Shown: positions 1-9,888, numbered from the stretch's first letter. The stretch is 44,591 nucleotides of DNA from Chloroflexales bacterium ZM16-3 (GCA_004138175.2 RYFE02000041.1:1-44591), one strand, 5' to 3'. Notes: a model not told the origin generated them from the sequence alone. Numbers and translations are program-made.

Positions 1-3
1 TCC

Positions 4-3000
4 ATGGCGGCTGGTGACAGCAACGTTTGTATAGGCCCAAGTAGCGGCGGCCCCCTGGGACTCGACACCGAGCGCGGCCGGCTCTACTGGAGCCGCACCA
101 ACGGGATCAGGTGGATCGACCTGAGCGCGCCCGGCGTGCAGAACGATCTGCTCACCGGCATCAGCGGCGTCATCAACGGCATCCATGTTGATGGCCCGAA
201 CGAGTTTGTCTATTGGACCGAGCAGATCTCGCGTAATATCCAGCGCGCCGATCTGGTCGGGCTCAACCAGAACATCGTCACCATCTCGACCGGGGTTCTG
301 CCCGGCGGTGTCTCCAACGGGAATGGCACGCCGCTCGGGCTGACCGTCGATACGGCGGGCGGCAGCGTCTACTGGACCCAGAGCTCGGGCCTGTATCGTT
401 CCAATCTGACACCTGGCTCCACTGGTCAGGGCCTGATTGGCAGCAATGGGAACACAACCCCCTCAATCGGCGGGGCGATCGTACTTGGCTATATCGCGAT
501 CCCGCCGACGCCGACGCCAAGCAACACGCCGACGGTGACGAACACGCCCACAGCGACCAGTACGCCGACTAACACCGCCACGCCAACCAGTACGCCCACG
601 CCCATCCCCGGCGCGCTGATCGTGCAGACGACTGGCGACGGGCCGGCCGCGCCGTGCGGCGGCACCAACTGCGCCACCCTGCGCGACGCGCTCGACACCG
701 CGAACAGCAACCCCGGCCCGAACACGATCACCTTTGCGGGCGGCGTGGTCGGCACGATCACGCTGAGCGATGGCGAGCTGGTCAGCAGTGACGATGTGAC
801 GATCATCGGCCCCGGCGCGGCTATGCTGACGGTCAGCGGTGGCAACACGAGCCGGATCTTTAACATCGCGGTCGGCACGGCGGACATCTCGGGCCTGACC
901 CTGGCCAATGGCGACGCGACGACCACAGCGACCGACGGTGCAGGGGTCTCTATCAACTTCGACGCGACCGCCACCCTCACCGATGTCATCGTGCGCGACA
1001 ACAGCGCGCTCGGCAGCGGCGGCGGCATCTACAGCGCCGGGACGCTCATCATGAGCGGCGGCGCGCTGCACGACAACCTTGTGGCGGGCGGCTTCCCAGC
1101 TCAGGGCGCGGGGCTGTATATCGCGGGCGGCGGGTCTGCCAGCCTGGACAACGTCCAGATCTACGCGAATACCGCAGACGGCGGCGGCGGCGGCATCTAT
1201 CAGAACTACACGTCCTCGCTTGCGCTGAGCAACAGCGCGGTCTACGGCAACACCGTCACCGCCGGGAACGGCGGCGGGCTGGTCACATTCGATTACCCCG
1301 GCCGAACCATCGCGATCACCAGCAGCGCGATCTATAGCAACACGGTGAGCGGCGACGGCGGCGGCATCTATCATTCGTCGGTCGGCGGCGAAGGCGGCAG
1401 CGGAGCCACTGTAGTCAACAGCAGCATCTCCGGCAACGTCGCGACCGGCAGCGGCGGCGGCATCTTCGCCGATACCGGCTCGCTCATCCTGAACAATGTC
1501 ACCCTCGCCAACAATACCGCCGACAGCGATAACGACTCCACCGGCGACGGCGGCGGGATCGCGGCGGGCACGGCCACGCTCGCCATCGGCAACAGCATCC
1601 TCGCGACGAACACGGATCTGTCCGGCGAGGCCGCCGACTGCGCGCTCGGGACGGCTACACTCAACAACAACGGCTATAACCTGATCGGCGATGACACCGG
1701 CTGTAGCTGGGCGACGGGCACGGGCGACATTGTCAACCCCGCGTCGGCGAACCTTGGCCCGCTGCAGGACAACGGCGGCCCGACCTGGACCCAGGCGCTG
1801 CTGACAGGCAGCCCCGCGCTCGACGCCGGCGATGGCGCGACCTGCGCGGCGACCGACCAGCGCGGCCTCACGCGCCCGCTCGATGGCGATAACGACGGCG
1901 CGCCGCGCTGCGACATCGGGGCCGTCGAGGCCAACATCCCGCAGACCTTCGCCCTGCCGCCGATCGGTCTCGCCACGAAGCTGCTCGAATCGGGCGTGAC
2001 CGTGCCCGTGAACGACGCGCTGTTCAGCGGGCTCGACCCGATCGAGATCCACGGCAACGCCTATGCGACCGACTTCCTCAAGTCGCTTGAGGTAACGGTC
2101 GACGGCACGACGATCTACACCGCCACCTGGGAGAACGGCATCACCACGGAGCGCCCCTGGGTCACGACGTGGACGCCGCCCGCCGCTGGCACCTACACTA
2201 TCACCAGCAGCGTGACCGACTGGGCGAATGGCGCCCAGTCAGCCAACCAGCCGATCAGCATCGCCGTGCAGCCAGCGCTGCCGACGATCCAGATCGCAAC
2301 CTCGGCGATCAGCGCCGGGACGACCAGCGCGCCGACGACGGGCGAGGTTAGCGGCACCGCCAGCGCGGCGGGCAACGCCTTCGTCGAGGTGCAGACCGAG
2401 GCGGGCGGCGCGTTCACCCCCGCCGAGTTCGATGGCGCGGCATGGCGCTACTCGCTCACCTTCGCCACGCCGCCTGACGGCGTGAGCTTCCCGATCACCG
2501 CGCGCGTCACCGATGGGCTGGGCCGCACCAGCACCGCCAGCCAGAGCGTGAGCGTTGACCTCGCGCTCCCCGCGCCGATCACGCCGACGCTCTCCTTCCG
2601 CGATAGCGCGGGCGGCGTGCAGCCGCTCAGCGCGGGCCAGACCATCCGCGCGGCCGCGCCGACGCTCATCCTCGACTGGACGGCCAGCAGCGACGGCGGC
2701 GGCCTGGGCGACTATCTCGTTGGCTGGACGAGCAGCCCGAGCGCCGACCCGGCCGCCCTCACGGCGGTCGCCCCTGCGGCCTCACGCCACGTGGAGCTCG
2801 CCGCTGGCGAGGCCCAGGCATACTACGCCCACGTGATCGCCCAGGACACATACGGCAACCGCCGTGTCCAGAGCGTCGGCCCGATCTACGTGGACGCGCC
2901 CACCACACCCGATCTGATCGCGGCCCCGACCTATCGCGGCTGGATGGAGAGCGGCGCATCCGTAATCAGCGCAGACCACGAGATCAGCCGCACCGTGCTC

Positions 3001-6000
3001 GGCGCGGGCATCCAGCAGCTCTACGCAACCTGGGACAGCGCAGCGCTGCGGCTGGCTTGGGCCGGCGCGAGCTGGGACACTGACGGCGACCTGTTCGTCT
3101 ATCTCGACACCCAGGCCGGCGGCGCGGCGAGCGCCTACAACCCCTACCCAAGCTCGGCGGCGATCAGCCTGCCCCCGTCCTTCGGCGCGGATATCGTCAT
3201 CTGGGTTCAGGACAGCCAGAGAGCGCAGCTCATGCGCTGGAACGGCAGCGCTTGGGCGCTCGACCAGACCCTGGGTGCGGACAACTATCAGTTCGATGCG
3301 ACCGTGAGCCCCAACATCACCGACCTGTACCTGCCCTTCAGCCTGCTCGGGGTGACTTCCAGCTCAACGCTCAAGCTGCTCGCGCTGGCCAGCGAGGAGC
3401 GCGCGCTCCAGCTCTGGGCGAGCGCGCCGGACCACAACCCGCTCAACAGCCTGCGCGTCGTCGGCGCGCTGGCCAAGGAGCGCAATCTCAGCAGCTTCGC
3501 GCTCACCCAGTTCTACACCATCGCCGCGCTCGGCAGCGGCGTCCTGCCAAATGGGGGCATCGCGCCCGGCGCGGATATGCACTTCAGCATCGAGAGCGCG
3601 CCCGGCGGCGTCGGTGTCGCCTTCCTCAACGACGACCTGCTCGACCTAGTGACGCCCGGCGCGCCGCTTGACGCGAACCTTGACGGCTTGCCTGACAGCC
3701 AACTGCCCTTCGATCAGCCAAATCCTGTAGGCGATGGGCAGACCATCACCTACACGCTGCGCTACCAGAACGACGGCGACGTGGCGGCGACCAACGTGCA
3801 GGCCACGGCGAGCGCGCGCGGCGCGCTGCGCCTCGCCGGCGGCCAGACCAGCGCGACCTTCAGCCTGGGCGATGTCGCCCCAGGCGCGGCAGCCAGCTTC
3901 GTGTTCACCGGCATGATCGACACCGCGCTCAACGGCAGCGCGGCAGAGGTAGATGTCGTGCTCAGCGACGATCAGCACGGGGACTTCGACTACCTCTGGG
4001 CGCTGCACCCGGTGGACAGCGCGCCGCCGACGGGCGTCCAGATCATCAGCCCGATCAACTATGTCCAGTCGGGCCGCAACGTCGTCAGCGGCCTCGCCGC
4101 CGACCCGTCTGGCGTGCCGACGATCGAGCTAGAGATCACCGCACTGCCATCCAATGTCGTGACGAATATCAGCTGCGTCGACGCGGCCCCCGACGATGGC
4201 CAGTGGGCCTGCGAGTGGGACGCCGGCGATCTCGCTGGGGTCACGCAGTTCCAACTGCGCGCCCGCGCGACAGACAGCAACGGGCTGGTGAGCAGCTTCA
4301 GCCCGCTGATAACCCTCAGCGCAGATATCGTGACGCCCACGGTGGTGCTGGACGCGGCGGTCGATCATGCCCTCGCGGACGGCTTCCTGAGCGCGGACGA
4401 GCGCCAGTGGGCGGGCGCGGTGCAGGACAACCAGGCGGCGGCGGGGCTGGTCATCTGCCTGAACCAGACCCTCGACCCGAGCTGCCTGCCGGCCCGCAGC
4501 TTCGACGGGAGCAGCGGCACGGCCGCGTGGAGTTACGACGTGACGCAGCTCCTGGCGGGCGATGGTATCTCGTCCACACTGCGCCTGTATGGTGTGGACG
4601 CAGTGGGCAACTACTCATCGCCGCCGCTGAGCCGCAGCTTCCTGGTGGACACCGTCGCGCCAGTGATCACGACAACCCAGCCGATCAGCGTCAACCTCAG
4701 CGGCCAGGTCAGCGACGGCGGCGGCGCCGTCACCATGAGCGCGCTCGTGATCGACCTCAATGGCATCGCGTCCAGCGAGCCGATCACGCCGACCTCAGTC
4801 GGCGCGACAAGCTGGCATTGGGAATACAGCCTGGCGGGTCGCCCGCAGGGCACGTACACGGTCTTTATCTCTGCGCAGGATGGGGCCGGCAACCTGAGCA
4901 GCACTGTGGCGTTTGTCGTGACCGTCGATGGCTCGACGCCGACGAGCACGCCCGTCCCGCCGACGAGCACGCCCGTCCCGCCGACGAGCACGCCCGTCCC
5001 GCCGACGAGCACGCCCGTCCCGCCGACGAGCACGCCCGTCCCGCCGACCGAAAGCGATGTGATCTACCTCAGCTCGACCAGCGGCGGCACGGTGGGCGGC
5101 GTCGCCTTCGACGACGAGGACGTCCTGGCCTACGACACCGGCAACGGCGCCTGGTCGCTCTACTTCGACGGCTCCGACGTCGGACTAGGCCGCACGAACA
5201 TTCAGGATGTCACGGCCTTCCGCCTAATGGACGACGGCAGCATCCTGTTCAGCTTCGTCGTCGCCACGGTCGTCCCCGGCCTCGGCGTTGTGGACGGCTC
5301 CGACATCGTGCGCTTCGTCCCGACCACGCTGGGCACCACTACCGCCGGCAGTTTCGAGTGGTACTTCGACGGCTCCGATGTCGGGCTGACCAGGGTCGCC
5401 GAGCGGATCGATACGATTGGAACGCTGCCGGACGGACGGCTGTTGATCAGTACCACCGGCTCCTTCAGCGTCCCCGGCGTCTCCGGCAGCGACGAGGATC
5501 TTGTCGCCTTCACGCCAACCTCGCTCGGCGCGAATACCGCCGGCAGCTGGTCGCTCTACTTCGACGGCTCCGATGTCGGGCTCAGCTCCGCGTCTGAGGA
5601 TGTCAACGGCGTGTGGGTTAACCCCGCCACTGGCGCGATCTACCTGACCACCCTGGGCAGCTTCTCGGTCAGCGGACTCAGCGGCGACGGCTCCGACATC
5701 TTCGTCTGCACGCCCAGCTCGCTGGGCAGCACCACCGCCTGTGCATTCAGCATGTACTGGGATGGCTCGCGCAACGGCTTCGCCGGCGAGACCGTCGACG
5801 GCATCGGTGTTGGCAGTACCACAGGCGGCGGGCCGACGCCCACCAACACAGCCGTCCCGCCAACAGCGACCAGCACGTCCGTCCCGCCCACGCCGACCAG
5901 CACGGCTGTCTCGCCGACACCAACACAGCCGTCCCGCCCACGCCCACCAGCACGCCCGTCCCGCCCACGCCCACCAGCACGCCCGTCCCGCCGAGCGGGG

Positions 6001-6075
6001 GCGAGGTCATCTACCTCAGCTCGACGACAGACGGCAGCGTGGGCGGGGTCGCCTTCAAAGACGAGGACATCCTAG
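4..6075 (+). CDS. Giant multidomain surface/secreted protein, 5' end beyond the window, frameshifted near its C-terminus
   Basis: The reading frame is open to the left edge, so the true start and any signal peptide are probably outside the window. In order: YWTD-like repeats (LYWS, VYWTE, VYWTQ; residues about 20-150); a PTPTPS-type linker (about 168-205); a right-handed beta-helix region with repeated GGGIY/N turns (about 205-560); a choice-of-anchor-Q-like block ending CDIGAVE (about 590-643); several Ig-like modules, many with GTYT or DGAGN-type strands (about 650-1640); a PTSTPVP repeat linker; and one copy of a DVIYLSS/YFDGSDVGL module (about 1685-1935). The frame then runs into an Arg/Pro-rich nonsense tail and stops at 6075, while homologous sequence continues in another frame (6039-6767). 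A role in adhesion or envelope structure is inferred. No sortase or membrane anchor is visible. Confidence 0.85.
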   Translation: MAAGDSNVCIGPSSGGPLGLDTERGRLYWSRTNGIRWIDLSAPGVQNDLLTGISGVINGIHVDGPNEFVYWTEQISRNIQRADLVGLNQNIVTISTGVLPGGVSNGNGTPLGLTVDTAGGSVYWTQSSGLYRSNLTPGSTGQGLIGSNGNTTPSIGGAIVLGYIAIPPTPTPSNTPTVTNTPTATSTPTNTATPTSTPTPIPGALIVQTTGDGPAAPCGGTNCATLRDALDTANSNPGPNTITFAGGVVGTITLSDGELVSSDDVTIIGPGAAMLTVSGGNTSRIFNIAVGTADISGLTLANGDATTTATDGAGVSINFDATATLTDVIVRDNSALGSGGGIYSAGTLIMSGGALHDNLVAGGFPAQGAGLYIAGGGSASLDNVQIYANTADGGGGGIYQNYTSSLALSNSAVYGNTVTAGNGGGLVTFDYPGRTIAITSSAIYSNTVSGDGGGIYHSSVGGEGGSGATVVNSSISGNVATGSGGGIFADTGSLILNNVTLANNTADSDNDSTGDGGGIAAGTATLAIGNSILATNTDLSGEAADCALGTATLNNNGYNLIGDDTGCSWATGTGDIVNPASANLGPLQDNGGPTWTQALLTGSPALDAGDGATCAATDQRGLTRPLDGDNDGAPRCDIGAVEANIPQTFALPPIGLATKLLESGVTVPVNDALFSGLDPIEIHGNAYATDFLKSLEVTVDGTTIYTATWENGITTERPWVTTWTPPAAGTYTITSSVTDWANGAQSANQPISIAVQPALPTIQIATSAISAGTTSAPTTGEVSGTASAAGNAFVEVQTEAGGAFTPAEFDGAAWRYSLTFATPPDGVSFPITARVTDGLGRTSTASQSVSVDLALPAPITPTLSFRDSAGGVQPLSAGQTIRAAAPTLILDWTASSDGGGLGDYLVGWTSSPSADPAALTAVAPAASRHVELAAGEAQAYYAHVIAQDTYGNRRVQSVGPIYVDAPTTPDLIAAPTYRGWMESGASVISADHEISRTVLGAGIQQLYATWDSAALRLAWAGASWDTDGDLFVYLDTQAGGAASAYNPYPSSAAISLPPSFGADIVIWVQDSQRAQLMRWNGSAWALDQTLGADNYQFDATVSPNITDLYLPFSLLGVTSSSTLKLLALASEERALQLWASAPDHNPLNSLRVVGALAKERNLSSFALTQFYTIAALGSGVLPNGGIAPGADMHFSIESAPGGVGVAFLNDDLLDLVTPGAPLDANLDGLPDSQLPFDQPNPVGDGQTITYTLRYQNDGDVAATNVQATASARGALRLAGGQTSATFSLGDVAPGAAASFVFTGMIDTALNGSAAEVDVVLSDDQHGDFDYLWALHPVDSAPPTGVQIISPINYVQSGRNVVSGLAADPSGVPTIELEITALPSNVVTNISCVDAAPDDGQWACEWDAGDLAGVTQFQLRARATDSNGLVSSFSPLITLSADIVTPTVVLDAAVDHALADGFLSADERQWAGAVQDNQAAAGLVICLNQTLDPSCLPARSFDGSSGTAAWSYDVTQLLAGDGISSTLRLYGVDAVGNYSSPPLSRSFLVDTVAPVITTTQPISVNLSGQVSDGGGAVTMSALVIDLNGIASSEPITPTSVGATSWHWEYSLAGRPQGTYTVFISAQDGAGNLSSTVAFVVTVDGSTPTSTPVPPTSTPVPPTSTPVPPTSTPVPPTSTPVPPTESDVIYLSSTSGGTVGGVAFDDEDVLAYDTGNGAWSLYFDGSDVGLGRTNIQDVTAFRLMDDGSILFSFVVATVVPGLGVVDGSDIVRFVPTTLGTTTAGSFEWYFDGSDVGLTRVAERIDTIGTLPDGRLLISTTGSFSVPGVSGSDEDLVAFTPTSLGANTAGSWSLYFDGSDVGLSSASEDVNGVWVNPATGAIYLTTLGSFSVSGLSGDGSDIFVCTPSSLGSTTACAFSMYWDGSRNGFAGETVDGIGVGSTTGGGPTPTNTAVPPTATSTSVPPTPTSTAVSPTPTQPSRPRPPARPSRPRPPARPSRRAGARSSTSARRQTAAWAGSPSKTRTS
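4939..5043 (+). repeat. Five 21-bp tandem repeats encoding PTSTPVP
   Basis: Five identical 21-bp units encode a Pro/Thr-rich spacer between the Ig-like region and the first YFDGSDVGL module. The unit is a multiple of three, so copy-number change alters spacer length without changing frame. The related spacer at 5838-6000 is less regular and carries the frameshift. Confidence 0.9.
5055..5811 (+). repeat. First copy of a duplicated ~750-bp module (second copy about 6003-6764)
   Basis: The two copies align over their whole length at DNA and protein level, from VIYLSST to GETVDGIG. This is a recent tandem duplication of a complete domain together with its Pro/Thr linker. It gives recombination an easy route to gain or lose a module. 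Confidence 0.85.
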
Positions 6076-6767
6076 CCTACGACACCAGCACCAGCGCATG
6101 GTCGCTCTACTTCGACGGCTCGGACGTTGGCCTGGGTCAGTCGGGCCTACAAGATGTCACCGCCTTCCGCCTGATGGATGACGGCAGCATCCTGTTCAGC
6201 TTCGTCGCCGCCACGGCCGTCCCCGGCCTCGGCGTCGTGGACGGCTCCGACATCGTGCGCTTCATCCCCACCACGCTGGGCACCACCACCGACGGCAGCT
6301 TCGAGCGCTACTTCGACGGCTCGGACGTCGGTCTGACCACAGCCGCCGAGCGGATCGACACGATCGGGCTGCTGCCGGATGGGCGGCTGATCCTCAGCAC
6401 CACCGGCTCCTTCAGCGTCCCCGGCGTCTCCGGCAGCGACGAGGATCTCGTCACCTTCACGCCGACCTCGCTGGGCGCGAACACCAGAGGTAGCTGGGCG
6501 CTCTACTTCGACGGCTCTGATGTCGGGCTCAGCTCGTCGTCTGAGGATGTCAACGGCGTGTGGGCTGACCCCGGCAGCGGCCAGATCTACCTGACCACCC
6601 TGGGCAGATTCTCGGCCAGCGGCCTCAGCGGCGATGGGGCGGACATCTTCATCTGCACTCCCAGCTCGCTGGGCAGCACCACCGCCTGCACCTTCAGCAT
6701 GTACTGGGACGGCTCACGCAACGGCTTCGCTGGCGAGACCGTCGACGGCATCGGCATCGCACGCTAA
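6039..6767 (+). CDS. Frame-shifted C-terminal module of the giant surface protein
   Basis: This frame encodes a second copy of the YFDGSDVGL module, nearly identical to residues 1685-1935 of the upstream frame. It carries three YFDGSDVGL sub-repeats and one YWDGSRNGF, which suggests a four-bladed or four-lobed beta fold. Sensible coding in this frame reaches back to about 5922, into the PTPTSTPVPP linker, so it is the natural end of the giant protein and not a separate gene. The first in-frame start, GTG at 6039, has no ribosome binding site. It is read only if the frameshift near 5914-5921 is an assembly error, is bypassed, or differs between cells. Confidence 0.75.
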   Translation: MGGVAFKDEDILAYDTSTSAWSLYFDGSDVGLGQSGLQDVTAFRLMDDGSILFSFVAATAVPGLGVVDGSDIVRFIPTTLGTTTDGSFERYFDGSDVGLTTAAERIDTIGLLPDGRLILSTTGSFSVPGVSGSDEDLVTFTPTSLGANTRGSWALYFDGSDVGLSSSSEDVNGVWADPGSGQIYLTTLGRFSASGLSGDGADIFICTPSSLGSTTACTFSMYWDGSRNGFAGETVDGIGIAR

Positions 6768-6771
6768 TCAT

Positions 6772-6820
6772 CTGGTATGCCGAAGGGTGCCGGCGTTGTC
6801 GGCGCCCTTCGGCATACCAG
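6772..6820. terminator. Bidirectional hairpin terminator between convergent genes
   Basis: Arms of about 20 nt (starting CTGGTATGCCGAAGGG) pair with one G:T wobble around a short GC-rich loop. The hairpin sits between the end of the surface protein (6767) and the end of the convergent kinase gene (6834). There is no clear T-tract. Confidence 0.7.
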
Positions 6821-6833
6821 GGTCACACGCCCC

Positions 6834-8093
6834 CTACGCTGAGGGAACAAGCAGCCGGATGGTCGTGCCCTCCTGCGGTGCGCTCGCCACGTGTAAGCTC
6901 GCCCCAAGCATCTCTGCCCGCTCGTGCAGTCCGCGCAGGCCATAGTGGGTGCCGTTCACCGATGCGGGGTCAAACCCGCGCCCATCATCGGTAATCGTCA
7001 GGGTCAGCCCTCCCGTCCCACAGTGCAGGGCGACGCGCAGCGATGTCGCGTCCGCATGGCGCACCACATTTGCCAGCCCCTCCTGCGCTACCCGATACAC
7101 ACATTGCTCCACCTCGGGCGCGATGCCTAAGAGGCGACTCGGCAGATCAAGATCGAGGCGCAGGCTGGCCCGCACCGCCGCCGATGTCGCCAGATCTCTC
7201 ACCGCGAGCGCCAGCCCCAGATCCTCCAGCGGGCTGGCGCGCAGGGCCTGCAGGGCGCGGCGCACTTCAGTCAGCCCGCTCTCAGCGGCCTGTAGCGCGT
7301 GGCTCAACAGGTGGCGCGCATGGCCAGGGTTGACATCCCACAATGATTGTACCGCCTGAAGCTCTACCGTCACCCCACTCAGCGAGTGCGCCAGGGTGTC
7401 GTGCAGCTCGCGCGCCAGGCGGTTACGCTCCTGGCTTACACCGAGCTGCTCGGTGGCCGCAGCGTACTGAGCCAGCTTATGGTTCGCCTCCATCAGCTCC
7501 CCGCGCTGCTCGCGCTGACGCTCGACCAGCCACTGCACCCCGACGGACACAGATGTGATGAAGACCAGGCGAGCAAAGATGAGGATCATCGTGAGCGAGT
7601 AGAGCGACGTTCCAGGCGTCATAAACGGCAAGCTCAGCGCACCATCGGTGAGGCAGAGCGCCACCGACACCACGAGCACCAGCCCCCGCGAGTAGCGCCA
7701 GGCGAGCAGGAGGGTGACGATGAAAATCATGACCCACAGCTTCAGCGTTAGCAGCACCACCCCTAACTCGTGCTGGGCGGGCGGGATGAACCAGGAGAGC
7801 GTGATGTATTTTTCCAGAACCACATAGATCGTATTGATCAGTAGGAAGGAGGGCAGATATGCCCGCCCCAGCGTGTCATGAAACAGCGGCACCCACGTGT
7901 AGACCACTAGGAGCAGGGGGACGGCCAGAGTCACCCAGAGCCAGCGATCCAGCGGCACCGCGATACCCATGGCAGACTCGACTGATCGGCGCAGGAAGAA
8001 GACATAGAAGATCTGCAGCACCGGCAGATATCTAAGAACCGACACTACGTCTGGATCGCGTGCTTTAGGATGCATAGCCGCGAATGATAGCAC
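6834..8093 (-). CDS. Membrane histidine kinase, NarL/DesK type (HisKA_3 + HATPase_c)
   Basis: The N-terminal ~190 residues hold five or six hydrophobic segments, giving a membrane-embedded sensor. A short coiled coil then leads to the dimerisation/phosphoacceptor helix with RELHDTLAHSL (His231 counted from the GTG start). The C-terminal ATPase domain shows DDGRGFD and a GLRGLHERAEMLG lid region, typical of HPK7 kinases that pair with LuxR/NarL response regulators. No response regulator gene is adjacent, so it is an orphan here. The start is uncertain: GTG at 8093 gives the longest form, ATG at 8075 is equally possible, and neither has a clear Shine-Dalgarno. The stimulus is unknown. Confidence 0.88.
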   Translation of the reverse strand: MLSFAAMHPKARDPDVVSVLRYLPVLQIFYVFFLRRSVESAMGIAVPLDRWLWVTLAVPLLLVVYTWVPLFHDTLGRAYLPSFLLINTIYVVLEKYITLSWFIPPAQHELGVVLLTLKLWVMIFIVTLLLAWRYSRGLVLVVSVALCLTDGALSLPFMTPGTSLYSLTMILIFARLVFITSVSVGVQWLVERQREQRGELMEANHKLAQYAAATEQLGVSQERNRLARELHDTLAHSLSGVTVELQAVQSLWDVNPGHARHLLSHALQAAESGLTEVRRALQALRASPLEDLGLALAVRDLATSAAVRASLRLDLDLPSRLLGIAPEVEQCVYRVAQEGLANVVRHADATSLRVALHCGTGGLTLTITDDGRGFDPASVNGTHYGLRGLHERAEMLGASLHVASAPQEGTTIRLLVPSA

Positions 8094-8128
8094 AAGCCCA
8101 CATTCGACATACAGAGTGAGGTGTTTTT

Positions 8129-8203
8129 ATGCAGGAGATGGGAATTGCCGCGATCTACCCTGGTCCGAATCGCAGTCGGCGGCACCACGACCATCAGATT
8201 TAC
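8129..8203 (+). pseudogene. Short remnant of an IS3-type transposase OrfB
   Basis: About 25 residues (MQEMGIAAIYPGPNRSRRHH and onward to HQIY) resemble the segment of IS3-family OrfB proteins that lies just before the DDE domain (usual form: MGxxAIYPKPxxSxxxxxHxxYPYLLRG). Similarity ends abruptly after Tyr and nothing else of the element is visible. It is a decayed fragment next to another dead transposase, which suggests repeated insertion at this site. Confidence 0.5.
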
Positions 8204-8342
8204 GAAGAGACAGCGGTGATCTGCCAGGGTCATCGCATCTTATTCTGCATCGTAACGGCGAATCGACGGCAGCACATGTGTACAGAAACGCAACGTTGCG
8301 CGTACACTCCTGACCAGGTATCCTTCTCCGCAGCACCCACCT

Positions 8343-9565
8343 ATGCTGCGGAGGCACCTGATGGCAGACGGACACCTGGCGAGCATTGCCACCCATTTTG
8401 GCGACCTGACCGACCCCCGGGTCGAACGGACCCGGGCGCACAACCTGCTGGACATCCTGACGATTGCGATCTGCGCCATCCTGTGGGGTGCGGAAGGGCC
8501 GACGGGCATGGAAACCTTTGGCAAGGCGAAGGATGCGTGGCTGCGAACCATCCTGCCGCTGCCCAACGGTACCCCGTCGCACGACACCTTCAGCCGGGTG
8601 TTGGCGCACCTCAAGGCAACCGAACTCCAGGCGGGCTTCATCGCCTAGTTTGCCTCCATCCAGACGGCGACGCAGGGTGAGCTGGTGGCCGTAGATGGCA
8701 AAACGCTGCGCACATCGGCAGCCAAGGGCTGGGGGAAAGCGGCCGTCCAGATGGTGAGCGCCTGGGCCAGCACCAACCGGCGCATCCTTGGCCAGGAGAA
8801 GGTCAACCCGACCTCCAACGAGATCACCGCCGTACCCGCCTTGTTGGAGAAGCTGGCCCTGGCCAGCTGTATTGTGACGGTGGACGCCCTCCACTGCCAG
8901 GTCAAAACAGCAGAGACGATTGTGACGGGCGATGCCGACTATGTCATCGCGGCCAAAGGCAACCAAGAAACGCAATACCGCAGAAGTAACGCTGTGAGGT
9001 GTCCTGTCATTCTGAGCGAAGCGAAGAATCCCGGCCGGGACCCTTCGCTTCGCTCAGGGTGACAGCGTTACGTATGCTCTATTGCCAAGAAACCCTCCAC
9101 GAGGCCATCCAAGCGGTGTTTGCCGAGGCGCACGCCGCCGTCACCCACGACACCGATCAGACCGAGGAGACCGCGCGTGGCCGCTGGGAACGGCGCACCT
9201 ATTGGACGTTGATGGATCCCGCCATTCTGGCGAAGGTCAATCCGACGGGCCGCTGGCCAAAGCTGAACTGTATTGGCATGGTGCGCTCCGAGCGGCGGGG
9301 ACACGGCAAGACAAGTTTGGGAAATTGAGAACGTCGTGCATTGGACTCTTGACTTGGTCTTCCGTGAGGACGACTGCCGGGTCTCCGTCGGCAAGGGGGC
9401 GGAAAATCTCGCGGTGCTGCGCCACATTGCTCTCAATCTCTTGCAGCACCTCCGCACCTCCAGTTCCCCAAGCAGAGCCTGAAACAGCAGCGCTTTCGCG
9501 CCGCGCTCGACACGGACTACTTGCTCCAACTCCTCAGTGGAGAATCACGCGCCGTCGGCTCGTAA
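8343..9565 (+). pseudogene. ISAs1-family transposase, inactivated by several lesions
   Basis: The start (DPRVERTRAHNLLDILTIAICA, then PNGTPSHDTFSRV) and the core (VAVDGKTLR, a DADYVIAAKGNQ block, WEIEN.VHWTLDLVFREDDCRV, ENLAVLRHIALNLL) match ISAs1 transposases. The gene is dead. There is an in-frame TAG at 8646-8648 where the frame otherwise continues, a 114-bp MITE at 8972-9085, a deletion plus frameshift near 9300 that removes the stretch between GMVRSERR and VWEIEN, and another frameshift near 9465 before KQQRFRAALDTDYLLQLL. ATG at 8343 and ATG at 8361 are both possible original starts. A small hairpin (8326-8353) overlaps the start region. Terminal inverted repeats of the IS were not identified. 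Confidence 0.88.
8972..9085. repeat. 114-bp palindromic MITE, copy 1 (inside the ISAs1 transposase)
   Basis: The element begins GCAATACCGC and ends TATTGC, with a strong internal palindrome around CCCGGCCGGGA. It is flanked by a perfect 8-bp direct repeat CAAGAAAC (8964-8971 and 9086-9093). Removing the element and one repeat restores the transposase frame through GNQETLHEA, which proves insertion and defines the ends. Confidence 0.95.
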
Positions 9566-9888
9566 ACTGCGCTCAAACGTGATGGGAATGCAGGATTAGA
9601 TGCGATGACCCTGGGTGATCTGCGGCAATCATGTCACGTAATGAGATACTTTCTTATATAAGGCCATGTCAAATTCATTATAAAACCTACGTATTATTGC
9701 CCGACATGTTTAGAAGTGATGTAGAACCCGTGTAGAAATGATATAAAACAATAGATCGCTCGTATTTTTGTGATATACCACACAAGAAAAGACGCTAGGA
9801 TAGTAATCTCTTTGTCCTAATGTGTTTCCAAGAAGGGTGTGTTATCCTGTATGAGGATTGAGTATGCAGTATATGAAAGGTATTCCTC
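9566..9888 (+). other. AT-rich upstream region of the PepSY gene
   Basis: No gene is seen. This 323-bp stretch is far richer in A+T than its surroundings, so it is either a promoter region or foreign DNA left by the insertion sequences. It holds the direct repeat TAGAA(G/A)TGAT listed separately, and AAAGG 8-12 nt upstream of the PepSY start. Confidence 0.6.
9711..9742 (+). promoter_or_regulatory. Candidate operator: two TAGAA(G/A)TGAT repeats 22 bp apart
   Basis: TAGAAGTGAT at 9711-9720 and TAGAAATGAT at 9733-9742 lie two helical turns apart in the AT-rich region upstream of the PepSY gene. The spacing suits a tandem-binding response regulator. The regulator is unknown and the call is inference. 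Confidence 0.3.

Noticed and set aside
463-2052. Long minus-strand frame antisense to the surface protein
   Set aside because: Arg/Ala/Gly-rich shadow of GC-rich coding DNA, with no start signal or domain.
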